Shown: positions 20,871 through 32,746, numbered from the stretch's first letter. The stretch is DNA of 64,000 nt from Zasmidium citrigriseum (GCA_002786025.1 NHNW01000003.1:124001-188000), one strand, 5' to 3'. Program-made: numbers and translations. The notes: generated by a model from the sequence alone, not told the origin.

Positions 20871-22179
20871 TCATCTTGCAACTGCAGCCTCGCTAGTCTC
20901 GTCCCTCGAGGTTCTCAAGAACGGGATCAGCTTTGTACCGCCCGTTCCAACGAGCTCTTGCGAAGCAGGCGCATCCGACGCCTTTTGCGTTGTGGAAGTG
21001 GCCAAGTTCTTCCGACCATTGTCCTCCTCTCGCTTGCCCATTCGACTCGGCAGAATGATATACCGCGTGACGAGCTGGATATGCTTGTCTCGGAATCCGC
21101 TCAGGCTGGCTACTGCATCGTTGTACGCCTTCAGCAAGGCTGCATTCTCTTGATGGCTATCAACATAGCCTCGAATGTTGGCAATAGCCTCAATGTCATC
21201 CAGGAATCTGGCGTGTGGGCCGGGCATATATCTCCGCATCTCAGCATGGAAGCCATTGCATCTTTCGTGCTTCACACCAAGAACTGCGTCAAAGCATTGC
21301 AGCAGTGAGCTTTGACCATTGCTGCCTCCTCGGTATTTCCGCCATGAGCCCTTGCCGTCACCTTCATCGTAGAAGACGCCATTCGGCAGACCAGCAGCTT
21401 CCATGTTCATGCTTCCGGCGAGATACGGTCGTATGTGGTGGTAAAACACTTGAGGTCGACATCGCTCGTCCATTCGCTCGAGAAGTCGGCCGATATCCTC
21501 GATACTCTCCTTGAAGTATTCGAGTGCTTCAATGATCGTAGGGACGTCGTCTTGCTCGACTGCTTCCATGGCCAGCAACATCCGCTTGATGATTGGTCCA
21601 GCTCTTGCCTCCATGGCGTTGGATATGATGAAGAACCAGGACTCGTCTTCGGTACCTGTTTGTGTGTGGAGAGCGACAAGATCGTCAGGCTGGCAAATGT
21701 CTGCATCCTCGCGGAGTGCTCGGTAGTTCCAGAGGTTCAGGGCTGCGTATGTCGCTACTGGATGCACCTCAAGATGTTCTGCCGTTGCCAGGAATGAGAC
21801 GGAAATTTGAGGTGGTAATCGCTGTCGACTGTCAGCAAGTGAGATTCTCAGGATCTGGCGCTCCACTTACATCTGAGGGTTCTGGACCTTGCCAGATGTA
21901 TGCCTGTGCTATCACAGCGAGCATCGAATATGCTCGTTGCCATTCTCGTTCGTTCTCGAGATGTGAGGTGTCGAGTACGGGAAGTTGGTCGACTCGTTGT
22001 CGTAGCTCACCGGCCTTGAGAAGTTGTGGCAGCTCTTCTATGATCTCTTCCCACGACTGGTAATATGAGTGCGGTAACCGCAGCAAAGGCCTCTCTGCTG
22101 GCAAAAAGCCATTCTCTGAGATGCCATACGACGGTAGTGCCGCTGGAGAAGGGAGCTGGTTGATTTTAATCGGACTCAT
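20871..22179 (-). CDS. BNA2: Indoleamine 2,3-dioxygenase (first step of kynurenine pathway)
   Basis: Exons 22179-21871 and 21821-20871 are joined across a 49-nt intron (GTAAGT...GCTGAC...GACAG) to give 419 aa. I use the ATG at 22179 (MSPIKINQLPSPAALP); an upstream ATG would add a 15-residue hydrophobic extension. The IDO fold is evident from FLATAEHLEVHPVATYAALNLWN, FHAEMRRYMPGPHARFLDDI (family signature) and GFRDKHIQLVTRYIILPS, whose His is the expected proximal haem ligand. The enzyme cleaves L-tryptophan to N-formylkynurenine, feeding NAD synthesis. It is transcribed away from kynureninase across a 508-bp shared upstream region. Confidence 0.93.
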
Positions 22180-22687
22180 GGTGAAGAGAACAATGAAAAC
22201 GAATACGTTGCAGAACGATGGCAAGGTTCACGGCTTTGGTCGAATTGATGATACTTTCACCATTGTCCGGCTTCTATGCGGTTATATGTCGTAGTATTAC
22301 AGGATCCACTCAGCCGTCGTATGGCAGCACCCACTATCAGTGCAAGGCTTGCTGAGAATGGCGATTGTTTGTCGGAAGGCTGTCCGACGGCTTCCGTCGA
22401 CGGAAGGAGCGATCGAGCTGCAAGGGAAGGTCCGATGGACGGTCTTTGTCGAGCTTCTATTTCATCCAATCAGATTTCAGGTCTTTGCATTTGGGGGCTG
22501 ATAACACGCATCCGTAGTATCAGGCCTTCCGACGAGAAGGTTCGGAGGAAAGAACGACGTCGAATGGAACCTTCTTGCCATCCACGCAACGTAACATATA
22601 TTTTTCAAGCATCTCACGCCACATCTCACAATTTTCCCTTTTGATCACCTTACCCGTCTGCATCCCTCTACACACCCTCAAGCTACA
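22180..22687. promoter_or_regulatory. Shared divergent promoter region of IDO and kynureninase
   Basis: 508 bp between two opposed start codons of the same pathway. Inverted short motifs occur, for example GTCGGAAGGC near 22371 and GCCTTCCGAC near 22523, which are exact reverse complements. Such a pair could be a regulator site; this is inferred from position only. Confidence 0.5.
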
Positions 22688-24255
22688 ATGGACGTGCAAC
22701 AAGCCATCAGCCTCCTACGAAGTGGCGAGAAGCCCAACTGGCCGGAAAACGCAGCATCTCTCGATTTCGCCCAACAACTCGACAAAAGCACCAAGACTTT
22801 CCGAGATGAATTCATAATCCCAACAAAAGCACAGCTCAAACGCACCAGCATCGTCGATACAGCCGAAACCCGCGCCCTCGCATCCTCACCCTCAGACAGC
22901 AGCATCTACTTCTGTGGCAACTCGCTCGGTCTGCAGCCCAAAGCCGTGGCGGAGTATCTCGGTGCCTATCTGCAGACATGGGGATCTATTGCTGTGGGTG
23001 GTCACTTTACGCAGCTGGAGGACTCGCCGCTCGTGCCGTATCAGGATATGGCGGCGGACTGTGCGAGGAAGTCGGCGGGGATTGTAGGGGCTAAGGCTGA
23101 GGAGATTGTGGTTATGAATACGTTGACGGTGAATTTGCATTTGATGATGGCGGCTTTTTATCGCCCGGAGGGGAAGAAGAGGAAGATTATGTTGGAGTGG
23201 AGGCCGTTTCCTAGTGACTATGTAAGTGGCTTTTGTCTATGATTGCTTAATTGGGGAATGAGGCTGATCGACGGTCTAGTATGCAATCGAATCGCAGATC
23301 GAGTGGCATGGCTTGAACCCAGAGGAGTGCATGCTCAAGGTCGAGCCGGACGATGGCTATCTTATCTCAACACAGAAGATCCTTTCGCTGATCGATCAGC
23401 ACGCCGATGAATTGGCCTTGATCTTGCTTCCCGGCATTCAATACTACAGCGGTCAGCTCCTGGATATTCCAACGATCACGAAGCATGCTCATTCCAAGGG
23501 TCTCACGATCGGATGGGATCTTGCTCATGCAGCAGGCAACGTCGAGTTGAAGCTGCATGAGTGGGATGTCGATTTTGCTTGCTGGTGTACTTACAAGTAC
23601 ATGAACTCCGGTGCCGGTGCGATTGCTGGTGCTTTCGTGCACGAGAAGCATGGCGACAGTGCGAAGAACAAGGCTTTGAAGGGCTGGTATGGCCATGACA
23701 AGTCGAGTCGATTCCTCATGGACAACAGTAAGTCACTCAACTATCATAGAGTCCTGGGACATGTACTGACCATTCGCTCCAGAATTTCGACCTACCCCTG
23801 GTGCCCAAGGCTTCCAACTCTCGAATCCATCGGTAGTTGATCTGACCTGCCATTCCGCATCCCTCTCCGTCTTCAACCAAACCTCCATGGCGGAGCTCAG
23901 ATCAAAATCCCTGCTCCTAACCGCATACGCCGAGCATCTCCTCAACAAGATCTCGGAACGAACATTCGACGGCAGCCACCTCTTCGAGATCATCACGCCA
24001 AAGGAGCCCTTACGTCGTGGTGCGCAGCTCAGTGTCCTGCTTCGCGAGGAGCTCATGGAGGAGGTCAGCAAATCTCTCGAGGCCAACGGTATCATCTGCG
24101 ATAAGCGGAAACCTGGATGTATTCGAGTTGCTCCTGCGCCGCTGTACAACACTTTCAGTGATGTGTGTCGGTTTATGCAGGTGTTTGAGAACGCTGTCAG
24201 GCCGAAGCAGGCGGCAGCTCAGGGGCAGAATGTCGAGACAGAGGCCAGGTTATGA
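22688..24255 (+). CDS. BNA5: Kynureninase
   Basis: Exons 22688-23221, 23280-23727 and 23783-24255 give 484 aa. Introns are 58 nt (GTAAGT...TCTAG) and 55 nt (GTAAGT...CTCCAG), and the frame closes at each. Motifs include [18 protein letters not shown] near the N-terminus, [34 protein letters not shown], the PLP-lysine motif [17 protein letters not shown], and the C-terminal [21 protein letters not shown]. The PLP enzyme splits kynurenine and 3-hydroxykynurenine to anthranilate or 3-hydroxyanthranilate plus alanine, in the cytosol. It is paired head-to-head with IDO, implying co-regulation. Confidence 0.95.
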
Positions 24256-24644
24256 GGTGAAGTAGTGGAGAGGGGCTCTCAGTCTGATGTCTCGGGGCCG
24301 TCCACGCCAGTGGAATGAGCAGAAAGAATTTTATGAGATACATTCTCTGCGAATGCTCCATTGTGCATGGGCAATGGCGGCGAGAATGCTCGTCAAAGAC
24401 GTTCACTGGGTCGATAAGCGCGAGCTTCTTCCGATGACAATTGCAAAAAGTGACAGGGGTCAAGGTGATCAGAAAGATAGATCGATGGCATGAATGAGTC
24501 TCAGAATCAGAGCCAGATGCTGTAAAGATCGAAGAACGCAGACAAATGAAACACTCAAAAGACAGTAAAGAAACAGTGAAAACTTCCCACCTAGGCGACA
24601 CAGCTTCCAAATTCCAACTCGGACACCCGCCCAAGATCATGGCT
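24256..24644. other. Intergenic region between convergent genes
   Basis: About 390 bp between the stop of kynureninase and the stop of the secreted protein on the opposite strand. Expected to hold both 3' untranslated regions; no other signal seen. Confidence 0.5.
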
Positions 24645-25445
24645 CTAGGCATACCAATCAATCGAGCGCCTCTTCCTCGGTGGAGTGTAGTCCTGCTTCA
24701 TCTCATCCCAATTCTCCACCGTGACGCCGAGTTCCGGGATCCCACAGGTGTACGCCTTCCACCTATTGTTTTCCGGATCGTAAGCACTATAAGTGCAGAT
24801 GGGCGTAGGATCGCGGCACTCCGGCGCATCCTCTGGCTTCCAGCCACAGAATTCGCCAACGTGTAGGCGGCCCATTTCCTGAAGGCGACTGATCCCACAA
24901 AGGTGCTGTACGTCAATGGGAAGTGCGTCAAGGAAGCCATAGACGGTGAGAATCGGGTTTGTGAGACCTTCGCCAAGGCCGTCCTTTTCGGTGAACTCGA
25001 CGCTGAACTTGCCGATTTTCTCGTCGTCGAAGAATTGCCTGCCGTTGAGATAGCAGACGTTCCTGGCAAGTGTGTCAGTGGGTTGTTTTGGCGAATGGGG
25101 TTTCGAAGGACTCACCAGTCTTCGTAACGTTTACTGTAGCCATCGCGGCAGCTTACAGCTGCATAGCAGTTGCCGCCGTCCGTGGTTGTCATATCGACTT
25201 TGCACATCCCGGGAATAGCTTCGAAGTCCTATGATGGGATGTTAGAGGATGAATTGAAGTCCTCTGGCGGACTTGGTACATACGTAGGCTGGAGTCTCGC
25301 CAGGAACGAAGGCATCGGCCTTGCCGCCGACTGATTTGATGATCTCTCGTAGGATGCTGCCAATAGAGACCCTTCCCTCCACAGGAGATGTAAGCAGCAG
25401 CAGGCTGCAAGCCAGAGGGCCGAACAGGTTTTTAGTGCCGACCAT
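24645..25445 (-). CDS. Secreted cysteine-containing protein, 230 aa
   Basis: Exons 25445-25284, 25228-25116 and 25062-24645 join in frame. The introns are 55 nt (GTATGT...CTAAC...CATAG) and 53 nt (GTGAGT...GCCAG). The product begins with a signal peptide (MVGTKNLFGPLACSLLLLTS, cleavage probably near EG-RV). The mature part carries spaced cysteines in MCKVDM, GNCYAAVSCRDG, NVCYLNG, HLCG, FCGWK, PECRD, ICTY and YTCG, implying disulphides. It ends in a basic SIDWYA tail. I do not recognise the family; the layout is that of a fungal small secreted protein. TATAAG on the same strand sits about 120 bp upstream. Confidence 0.75.
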
Positions 25446-26700
25446 GTTGGAAGTTGGAATGCTGTGATGTAATGATCCTGAAAGAAGGGTGAGTTCTGTG
25501 ATGCTTCCGAGGTTGTCTGAGATCATTTGGATGATGTTCGATCGACAGCGTCGATACCGCACACTTATATCCGTCTGCTCTCTTTCCCTGTGCCAGAAAC
25601 ATGAGATACGCGAGGAGGCAATGCTGGCATAGATGCCGTCGAAATTTTCGAGAAGCTATTGCCGTGATCCGAAAATACACATATCGTGGCAGAGAGTCCA
25701 TCGGGCTCCTGTATCTCTGTAGAGAGGCCTTTGTCGTTCGTTTCAGCTGCTGGGGGCTCATCTGCTCGTGCACAACAGTGGCTCCAGGGATCGAGACACA
25801 AGCTCTTGGCGAGGTGATACCGCGTGAAAAGATACAGGCGTGTTAGTTATGATGTGCTATATCCACTCACCGGTGCCTTTATTTGCGGACTGGAAACACA
25901 AATGGGGCTGCGAGAAGGAGAAGACAGCACCGGGAAAAGAGGCAGCGAGAAAGCCGTTAGAAGGCTTCCAGTCCCTTCCGGTCTCGTCGTAAAGGCAAGC
26001 ATTGGACACAGCATGGTGTCTTTGATCCATTTCCGGCTGACGTTGATGACTCTTTTTGAAATGTTGATGAAAGAGAAAGGAAGACTGTTGACGTAAAGTC
26101 AAGTGAATGTTTGGGGAAGGCTCGATCCCTGCGTACATTTGGTCACGACATGGAGGACATTCGCGTCGACGACACGTCCTCTCCGTGACAACGACATCCA
26201 TCAGCAGCAAGACACTATGCCCACTCTCGACCTGTCCTTCTCTCATAGTGGTCATATCACCACCAAGAATGCCTCCACCATATCAAAAACACAGCGACCG
26301 CGACTGCCGACCACTCGAGCGTGAAGGAAGACGACGCAAGTCGCACGCCAGATCACATCATCCGCTAAGTCCGTCGAAGTGCTTGACAATCGAAGCTGCC
26401 CGCCGGTCCAGGGCCAATGACGAATTGGCATTGCTTGAGTGGTCTTTGCAGTCTTGCTGACGATGGACCCTCGCTGAGGCTGCTCGTCGCCAAAGGTGGG
26501 TATTCAGGCTCGGTATCAGAGTCTCGTAGGCGACGATCCGAGCGAGCGGGCGTCAACGTTTCATGGAAGAGGTGCATTTTTGCATGAATCCCACGTGGTG
26601 GTCGGAGTGGCATCCGCCGTCTTAACTTTCTTCGACTTCCCCTCATGTTGTGAGACTTATTGCCTTCTTGTCTTGTTCCTTACTAGCCGCTCTTTAAGCC
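25446..26700. other. Divergent intergenic region
   Basis: 1.25 kb between divergently transcribed genes. TATAAG on the minus strand at 25569-25564 fits the core promoter of the secreted protein. The remainder, upstream of the transporter start at 26701, shows no gene. Confidence 0.5.
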
Positions 26701-28422
26701 ATGGCTGCCGCCGAGACGTTTGGCAAAACTATCGATGAGAAGGAGGGGAGCATTCGACATATCTCTCCCGATTCTCCTCAGCTGTCCTCATCGCCTGCGT
26801 CTGATATTGACGAAACGTACGACGTCTACAAGCAGCATGCCGGCGAGGACATTGACCCTAGCGAAGCCAAGAAGGTGCTCAGAAAGATCGATGTCAGGAT
26901 AATACCGGTGCTCTTTGTGCTGTACTTGCTGCAATATCTGGACAAGAATGGCATCAATTACGCCTCAGTCTACGGTCTGGAGGAAGGCACCAATCTCCAT
27001 GGACAGGATTACTCCTGGCTGAGCAGTAAGGGAGATTACAACCCGTGTCTGCAAGAGAGATACTTACAATACGTGCAGGTATCTTCTACTTTGGATATAT
27101 GGCAGGACAGGTGAGATTGTCCCATCGTCAGATACTGGATATCTCGAAAGGCTGACCTTGGCTCCCAGTTTCCCGCATCATACCTCATGCAGAAGCTCCC
27201 CATCGGCAAATTCCTCTCCTGCGCAACATTGACATGGGGCGTAATCCTCATGACAACACCCGCCTGCGTCAACTTCGCAGGTATCGGAGCCAACAGATTC
27301 CTCTTAGGATTCGTCGAAGCAAGCGTCAACCCCGGTTTCGTATTGATCATGTCGATGTGGTACACCGTCCGCGAGCAGCCCGTCCGTCTCGAATCGTACT
27401 ACTGCACGAACGGCATCGCAACGATGTTCGGCGGCTTGATCGGATACGCTGTCGGCCACATCAATTCTGGACTGCCACGTTGGATGTACGTGTTCTTGAT
27501 CTTTGGCTCTTTCAGCATCGCTGGCGGCATCTACGCTCTCATCATTCTGCCCGATACGCCATCGAAAGCCAAGTTCCTGACTGAGCGAGAACGTTACATT
27601 GCTGTGGAAAGAGTTGCGAAGAATCGACAAGGCATCAAGAACAGTCATTTCTCCAAACACCAGGCTTTGCAGACCGTCACGGACCCCAAGACTTGGATCC
27701 TGTTCATCATGGCTGTGGGAGCCCAAGTCCCCAACTCGGCGTTGACGAGCTTCACATCTCTGATTATCAAATCCTTCGGGTTTGGTACGCTTGGAACGCA
27801 ATACCTACAAATCCCCGGCGGAGCGGTGCAATTCCTCTCACTGCTAGGTGGAGGCATCATCTGTTCGAAATTTCCCAATGTGCGATGCATAGCTATGATA
27901 GTGGCCAATTGTATTTGCATTATCGGCTCTGGACTGCTGGTCGGACTGCCTGATAGCAACAAGTGGGGCCGTCTGGTTGCCATCTGGCTGTGCTACTTCC
28001 AAGGGTTGGGGTTCTCGATGTCTTTGACGATGGTCAGCTCCAACGTCGCCGGATATACAAAGAAGCAACTCACTGGAGCCATTCTTTTCACTGGATATTG
28101 CGTGGGAAATATCATTGGGCCGCAGACGTTCAAGAGCAGTGAGAAGCCTGGCTATCATTCAGCATACATTGCGTAAGTGTACACAGTTCCTACACGAGTA
28201 TACTCCTCGCTAACGTTTCTCAACAGCATGCTCGTCGGCTACTCCATCAAGCTCGCCATGGTCATAGTCCTCTACATCTACATGTACACCGTGAACAAAA
28301 AGCGGGACCGCGAAGCCGCCGCACAAGGCGCCCTGAGCGACGAAGAAGAGCGAGCCGCCATCGAGCGCGGCATGCACGACATGACGGAGATCGACAACAA
28401 AGGTTTTAGATATGCTCTATAG
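26701..28422 (+). CDS. MFS transporter of the Dal5 (anion:cation symporter) family
   Basis: Four exons: 26701-27025, 27079-27110 (only 32 nt), 27169-28172 and 28227-28422. The introns are 53, 58 and 54 nt with GTAAGG/GTGAGA/GTAAGT donors. The frame closes throughout to give 518 aa. A hydrophilic N-terminus is followed by RIIPVLFVLYLLQYLDKNGI, then IFYFGYMAGQFPASYLMQKL and TWGVILMTTPACVNFAGIGA, with about 12 helices in all. The LGFVEASVNPGFVLIMSMWY segment is typical of the allantoate/nicotinate/pantothenate permease family. The protein probably sits in the plasma membrane, importing an organic anion; the exact substrate is unknown. The C-terminal tail is charged (KKRDREAAAQ...). Confidence 0.92.
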
Positions 28423-28733
28423 AACTCATATCTAGTTGAATGGACTTTTCAATGGCCGAATTCGATGGTCTTTCTTTACCCGATCTACCGAAAGCGCGAG
28501 CTGCTCGGCCTCCACTTTCGATGATGTAGTGGGCTTTGAGTTTGCGCTAGGCTGATTAGGGAAGGAAGGGAGGTGGTGAGCCAATTGTTTTGTTGCGTTG
28601 GAGATTCAGTATCCGGAGGTTTGGCATGTGTCGAAGGAAGAGAACGTCACTCGAGCAAGGCTGGTGGACTTTATAAGGCGAGACGCTTCCCATGAATCCT
28701 TGCCCATCTGCACATCGCCCATACCGCAACACC
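28423..28733. promoter_or_regulatory. Promoter of the SDR gene
   Basis: About 310 bp. TATAAG at 28672-28677 lies 57 bp before the SDR start codon, whose context ACACCATGG is favourable. The rest is presumably the 3' region of the transporter gene. Confidence 0.5.
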
Positions 28734-29696
28734 ATGGCCTCAGCCAGAAGAACCGTCCTCATCACAGGCTGCTCCGAAGGCGGCATCGGCGCCGCCCTGG
28801 CTATCGAATATCAACGACGAGGCTACCACGTTTTCGCAACAACCCGGAATACCAACAAGATACCCAGCTTCGTCACCTCTCTGCCGAACGTAACATCCCT
28901 CGCCTTGGACGTCACATCTCCGCAATCGATCGAAGCCGCCGTAAAGCAAGTCTCCAAAATCACAGATGGCCGACTGGACGTCCTAGTCAACAACAGCGGC
29001 GCCGCATTGACTGCTCCTTTCCTTGACACGGGTGTTGATCAAGCGCGGAATCTCTTCGAGGTCAATGTTCTCGGAGTTCTGGCAGTGACGAAGGCTTTCA
29101 CGCCTCTTCTTATGCGGAGTAAGGATGCCTGTATCGTGAACAACAGCTCCATCAATGGCGAGACGAATCTCCCGTTCTCCTGTACGTCCCCTCATGTCTC
29201 TGCCTTTCCAGACGCTGACCGCGATCCTGCAGCTCTCTACGGCGCCTCCAAAGCCGCCACAACAGCCATGTCTGAAACGCTTCGTCTCGAAGTCGCTCCC
29301 CTGGGCATCCGGGTGGTTACTGTCATCACCGGGATCATTGAGACGAATCTCCATAACAACGAGCCTGAGCACCCGCTACCTTCGACGTCCTACTACAAAG
29401 TCGTGGACGGCTGGATCCAAGATCGTGTGACCGGCAAGAATCGTCCTCCTGGAATGCCGGTCGAGGACTATGCGAGGCAGCTAGTGTCTAAGTGCGAGAG
29501 TGGTGCGAAGGGGCAGGTGTATGTTGGACCTTTGACGTGGTTGTTTGTGTATTTGCAGTGGTGGATGCCGAGTTTCGTTTGGGTGAGTCGCATATATTCA
29601 GTCTTTGAAATGGCTTGCTGATTTGCCTAGGACTTCTTCATGCTGCAGAGTGAACCGAAGAATTTTGGTGATATCGCGAAGGCGGCTGGAAAGTAG
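28734..29696 (+). CDS. Short-chain dehydrogenase/reductase (Ayr1-like)
   Basis: Exons 28734-29181, 29233-29582 and 29631-29696 give 287 aa. Introns are 51 nt (GTACGT...TGCAG) and 48 nt (GTGAGT...CCTAG). I start at 28734 because MASARRTVLITG matches the family; an in-frame ATG lies 42 nt upstream. Motifs are TGCSEGGIG (cofactor), NNSGAA, and the SSIN...YGASKAA active site, where the intron falls just before the catalytic Tyr. The layout, with a C-terminal hydrophobic patch (LTWLFVYLQWWMPSFVW), resembles 1-acyl-DHAP reductase Ayr1 of lipid droplets and ER. The first intron has a length divisible by three and no stop, so its retention would insert 17 residues. Confidence 0.88.
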
Positions 29697-30034
29697 GGTC
29701 CTGTACGAGTATTGGTCTTGCGTTCTGAGGTGGCCTTCAGGCTGGGAGAGGTGCTTGTTGTTTCCTGTCGTGTAGAAGTACTTGAAATTTCTCATTTGCT
29801 GAATAGGATGTTGAGGAGACCATATTCGTACCGATGCTGCTTGGACACTCATAGCCATCGCAATGCTCTTTATGCCAGCCGTATCCCTGTCCTCATCTTG
29901 AGCCCATGCTCATGCTCATGCCTCGTGAAGTATGCACATATGCCCCCAGCGCCTCGCTGAAATTCTCACAGTCCCATAGTGCATGCTCCTTGTATCGCAA
30001 AGTATCCAAATCCCTCCTTCTCCCCTCCTTCTTA
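29697..30034. other. Intergenic region between convergent genes
   Basis: About 340 bp with no gene; 3' regions of the SDR and of UBC7. Confidence 0.5.
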
Positions 30035-30598
30035 TCATAACCCCAAACTCCTCCTTACATCCGCCTTAACCCTCGCCTCATACTGCGGCCTCTGCTCTCT
30101 CCACATCCTCGCCGCATCTACATTCGCCGGACTCTCATCATTCGGCTCCGCAATCATACTCATAACCGAAATCAAAATCTTCTCGACGCTCTGGATCGGA
30201 CTCCACCGTTCGGAGGCACTTTCGTAGTGGTTTGGGTCGTCGCCGGGTGGGTGGAGGATTGAGATGCAGACGACGCCGTTGGGGTATACTGTTATCATTC
30301 TCTATCAGCCTTATTTCCTCCATGCTTGCGATTATGTGGCTGTGGTGGACTCACCATTCGGATGCCACATGTCACAGGTAAACTTCATCGTCGGCGGCAT
30401 GAGGGGGTAATCGCGGGGGAATTTCAGCTCGGCGGGGAAGACGCCTCCTTCAAAAGGTGTGCCCTCGGGACCTTGGATTAATGCCTCCCATAGGAACAAG
30501 TCGTCCTCGTTGACTGGGCCGGCGGTGATGCCATCGGGAGGATCGACGGAGAGGGCTTTGTATTCGGAAAACAGGCGTTTCGCCGCGACCGAGTTCAT
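30035..30598 (-). CDS. UBC7: Ubiquitin-conjugating enzyme E2, Ubc7/UBE2G2 type
   Basis: Exons 30598-30355 and 30288-30035 are joined across a 66-nt intron (GTGAGT...AACAG) to give 165 aa. The fold starts [20 protein letters not shown] and includes [20 protein letters not shown] and the HPN motif (MWHPN). The catalytic Cys89 lies in [17 protein letters not shown], and the acidic loop after it ([16 protein letters not shown]) distinguishes Ubc7/UBE2G2 from other E2s. The enzyme builds Lys48-linked chains in ER-associated degradation with Hrd1 and Doa10 ligases. An in-frame ATG 41 codons upstream exists, but its extension is unlike the family. Confidence 0.95.
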
Positions 30599-31411
30599 TC
30601 TGGCGGGGGTCGTAGAGAATCTGCAAGGCTGAGGTTGGCGACTGGCAGAAAGTGGTTGACAATGTGGTGGTGGGGGAAGTGGTGATGTTTGGTTTGCGAC
30701 CGAGTCCGAATCCGAAGTCACTCACTTGGACAGTGCGCTTTCCATGCTTGGTAAGAACGGTGCTAGCGTGCACGTGAGCGACAACTTTATTTGGTCATTC
30801 GGCGACTGGGTCGGGGTCTTCCGGGGTCTTTTTGTAGAGGAATCACGATGTACGAGAGAAATATCAGGGTTGAGGAGGATACTCATTGTTCGAGACTTCC
30901 GTGTTGCTTATATACAAGATCTCAGTTCCCTGTCTTGACTGGGTCTTGCAAGCTTCAGACTAGTCGGCGACTGTGATACTACCTTCTGAGAGGTTGAGAT
31001 GAGCGCGATGATATGCCGGCTATGAGCGCAGCATGGTTGAGCCAGCGTCATCCCTCATATCGTCGACTTGGTAGTCTGCTTGATCCATAGTTCGGTTGAT
31101 AGAAGTTTTGCTTGACCGCCCATCTCAGACGTCGGTCCCCCGGTCGCCTATCGCAATGATTGCTTTTTTGGCTTAGTGATTGAATCGACGTGTGAGAGAC
31201 AGGCGCGAAGCATAGCCTGAGCTGAGAAGACCTCCTCCCTGTCAGTTGACTGAACACATGCGATTCCAAGCATGCCCCTGGCACGACCCAGACTCTGCCT
31301 GTCCCCGATCATCAGAGCAAGCCTGTGGTCCGTGGGACCCATGAAGCTGCCACTGATACGTTGAGTCGTTCAAGCAGGCCTGAAGGGCGGTGACCGCATT
31401 ATTCCGCAGTC
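30599..31411. other. Intergenic region
   Basis: About 800 bp upstream of UBC7 and downstream of SEN2. Only short overlapping open frames; no RNA gene recognised. Confidence 0.5.
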
Positions 31412-32746
31412 TCAGTCTCGGCTGCGGTTTGCTATCCATCTCCTGATCACCAACTCTCTCACCTTGTAACTGCGGAGAAGACGGCCAATGTCACCGTCCC
31501 ATTCGTCCTCGGGAGGCGGCACGTCGACATAAACCAGAATCAGAGTCTTGAGCACTTGACTCTGTACTCGGTTCACGCAATGCAGCCACCACCAGTCCTT
31601 CTGATCGTCCTCCTTCACCCTCCTCCGTCGCTTCCCGTCGTCGGTCTTCCAGTAAGGACTTGTGTACGATGGTATGATCATCACTGCAAACTCTGCATGC
31701 GAGAAGACGGGGCCTCGAAAGTAGAGGAGGTAGTCGACGGAGAACTTCACACCCGGTCGCACCACCCACCCAAGCGACCGGAAGTGATGATAGACGACGT
31801 AATTCAGAAGGAATTCGTCGTCTGGTTGTAGCTTTGAGGACAGCTCGCGGTGCGGGAAGTGGCCGTGGGCGATGAAAGCTTTCAGTAGAAGAGGCAGGTC
31901 ATGCATAATAGGGGCACCCGGTCCCTCCCAACGGATATCCAATACACCGAGACCGTAAGAGAGGAAGAATGCCTCCTCCATCGTCAGTTGCAGGTGTTCT
32001 TGATTCTCCAGAGCCTCTAGCTCGAGCTCCTCCTCGTCATGTGTCGAACTGGTCTCGGATTTGTCGACCTCCTGAAGCTGATTCGCAATGGGTCGAATCG
32101 TTTGCTCCTCAATTACTGAGGGCGCAGGTGTCGCATCCATTGCTGGCAGTTCGAATTCTGAAGGATCCAGCTTGCCTTCCTCCACCAAGCGCTGGCGCTC
32201 AATCTTCTCTGCCTCTGCTCTCGCACGCTCGAGCTTGAAGAGCCTTCGCCGCTCACGGCGAGCATTCGTGGCTTGTTCAGCAGTACCACCTCCATACCTC
32301 AACCTCACTCTGGCCTTCTCACGCTCGAGCCAACTAGGCTCACTTCTGCTGAGAGTACCCTTGCCGAAGAATCCCATCTCCCATAATGCGCGCACATGCC
32401 GAGGATCGGTGACATGGATCGACCTTGTCTCCGGGGAATAATATCCGATGTAGAGCTCGGTCGGAAGTGAAGATGGCGGCAGCAGTATCTGCGAAACGTA
32501 GGTGTATGCCAGACGAAGTAAAGAGATCGGGTTGGTTGGATGAAAGGCCGGTAGTGGATGAGTTGTCAACGGCAGAGGGTACTTGTGGATCTCGCCGTAG
32601 TTGGGTCCTTTCTTCTTGGTTCGCTTCTTGGATGTCCCTCCGGTGGTCGGCTTCATTGGGGTTCCATTTGCGCTGGTAGTCGTTGATTCGGCCTTGGCGA
32701 CCTCAGGAAGGTGGCCATTCGCTGATGCCCCCTCCGCCATGGCCAT
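31412..32746 (-). CDS. SEN2: tRNA-splicing endonuclease catalytic subunit Sen2
   Basis: A 444-residue single exon. The N-terminal region is basic and low-complexity (TSKKRTKKKGPNYGEIHKYP) and the middle is charged (RRERRRLFKLERARAEAEKI). The C-terminal nuclease domain contains YHHFRSLGWVVRPGVKFSVD and LLYFRGPVFSHAEFAVMI. The catalytic triad is inferred as Tyr342, His350 and Lys400 (QVLKTLILVYV). With Sen34, Sen54 and Sen15 it cuts the 5' splice site of canonical tRNA introns. In yeasts it acts on the outer mitochondrial membrane. It is relevant to the split tRNA genes elsewhere in the window, whose inserts do not sit where this enzyme normally cuts. Confidence 0.93.
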   Translation of the reverse strand: MAMAEGASANGHLPEVAKAESTTTSANGTPMKPTTGGTSKKRTKKKGPNYGEIHKYPLPLTTHPLPAFHPTNPISLLRLAYTYVSQILLPPSSLPTELYIGYYSPETRSIHVTDPRHVRALWEMGFFGKGTLSRSEPSWLEREKARVRLRYGGGTAEQATNARRERRRLFKLERARAEAEKIERQRLVEEGKLDPSEFELPAMDATPAPSVIEEQTIRPIANQLQEVDKSETSSTHDEEELELEALENQEHLQLTMEEAFFLSYGLGVLDIRWEGPGAPIMHDLPLLLKAFIAHGHFPHRELSSKLQPDDEFLLNYVVYHHFRSLGWVVRPGVKFSVDYLLYFRGPVFSHAEFAVMIIPSYTSPYWKTDDGKRRRRVKEDDQKDWWWLHCVNRVQSQVLKTLILVYVDVPPPEDEWDGDIGRLLRSYKVRELVIRRWIANRSRD

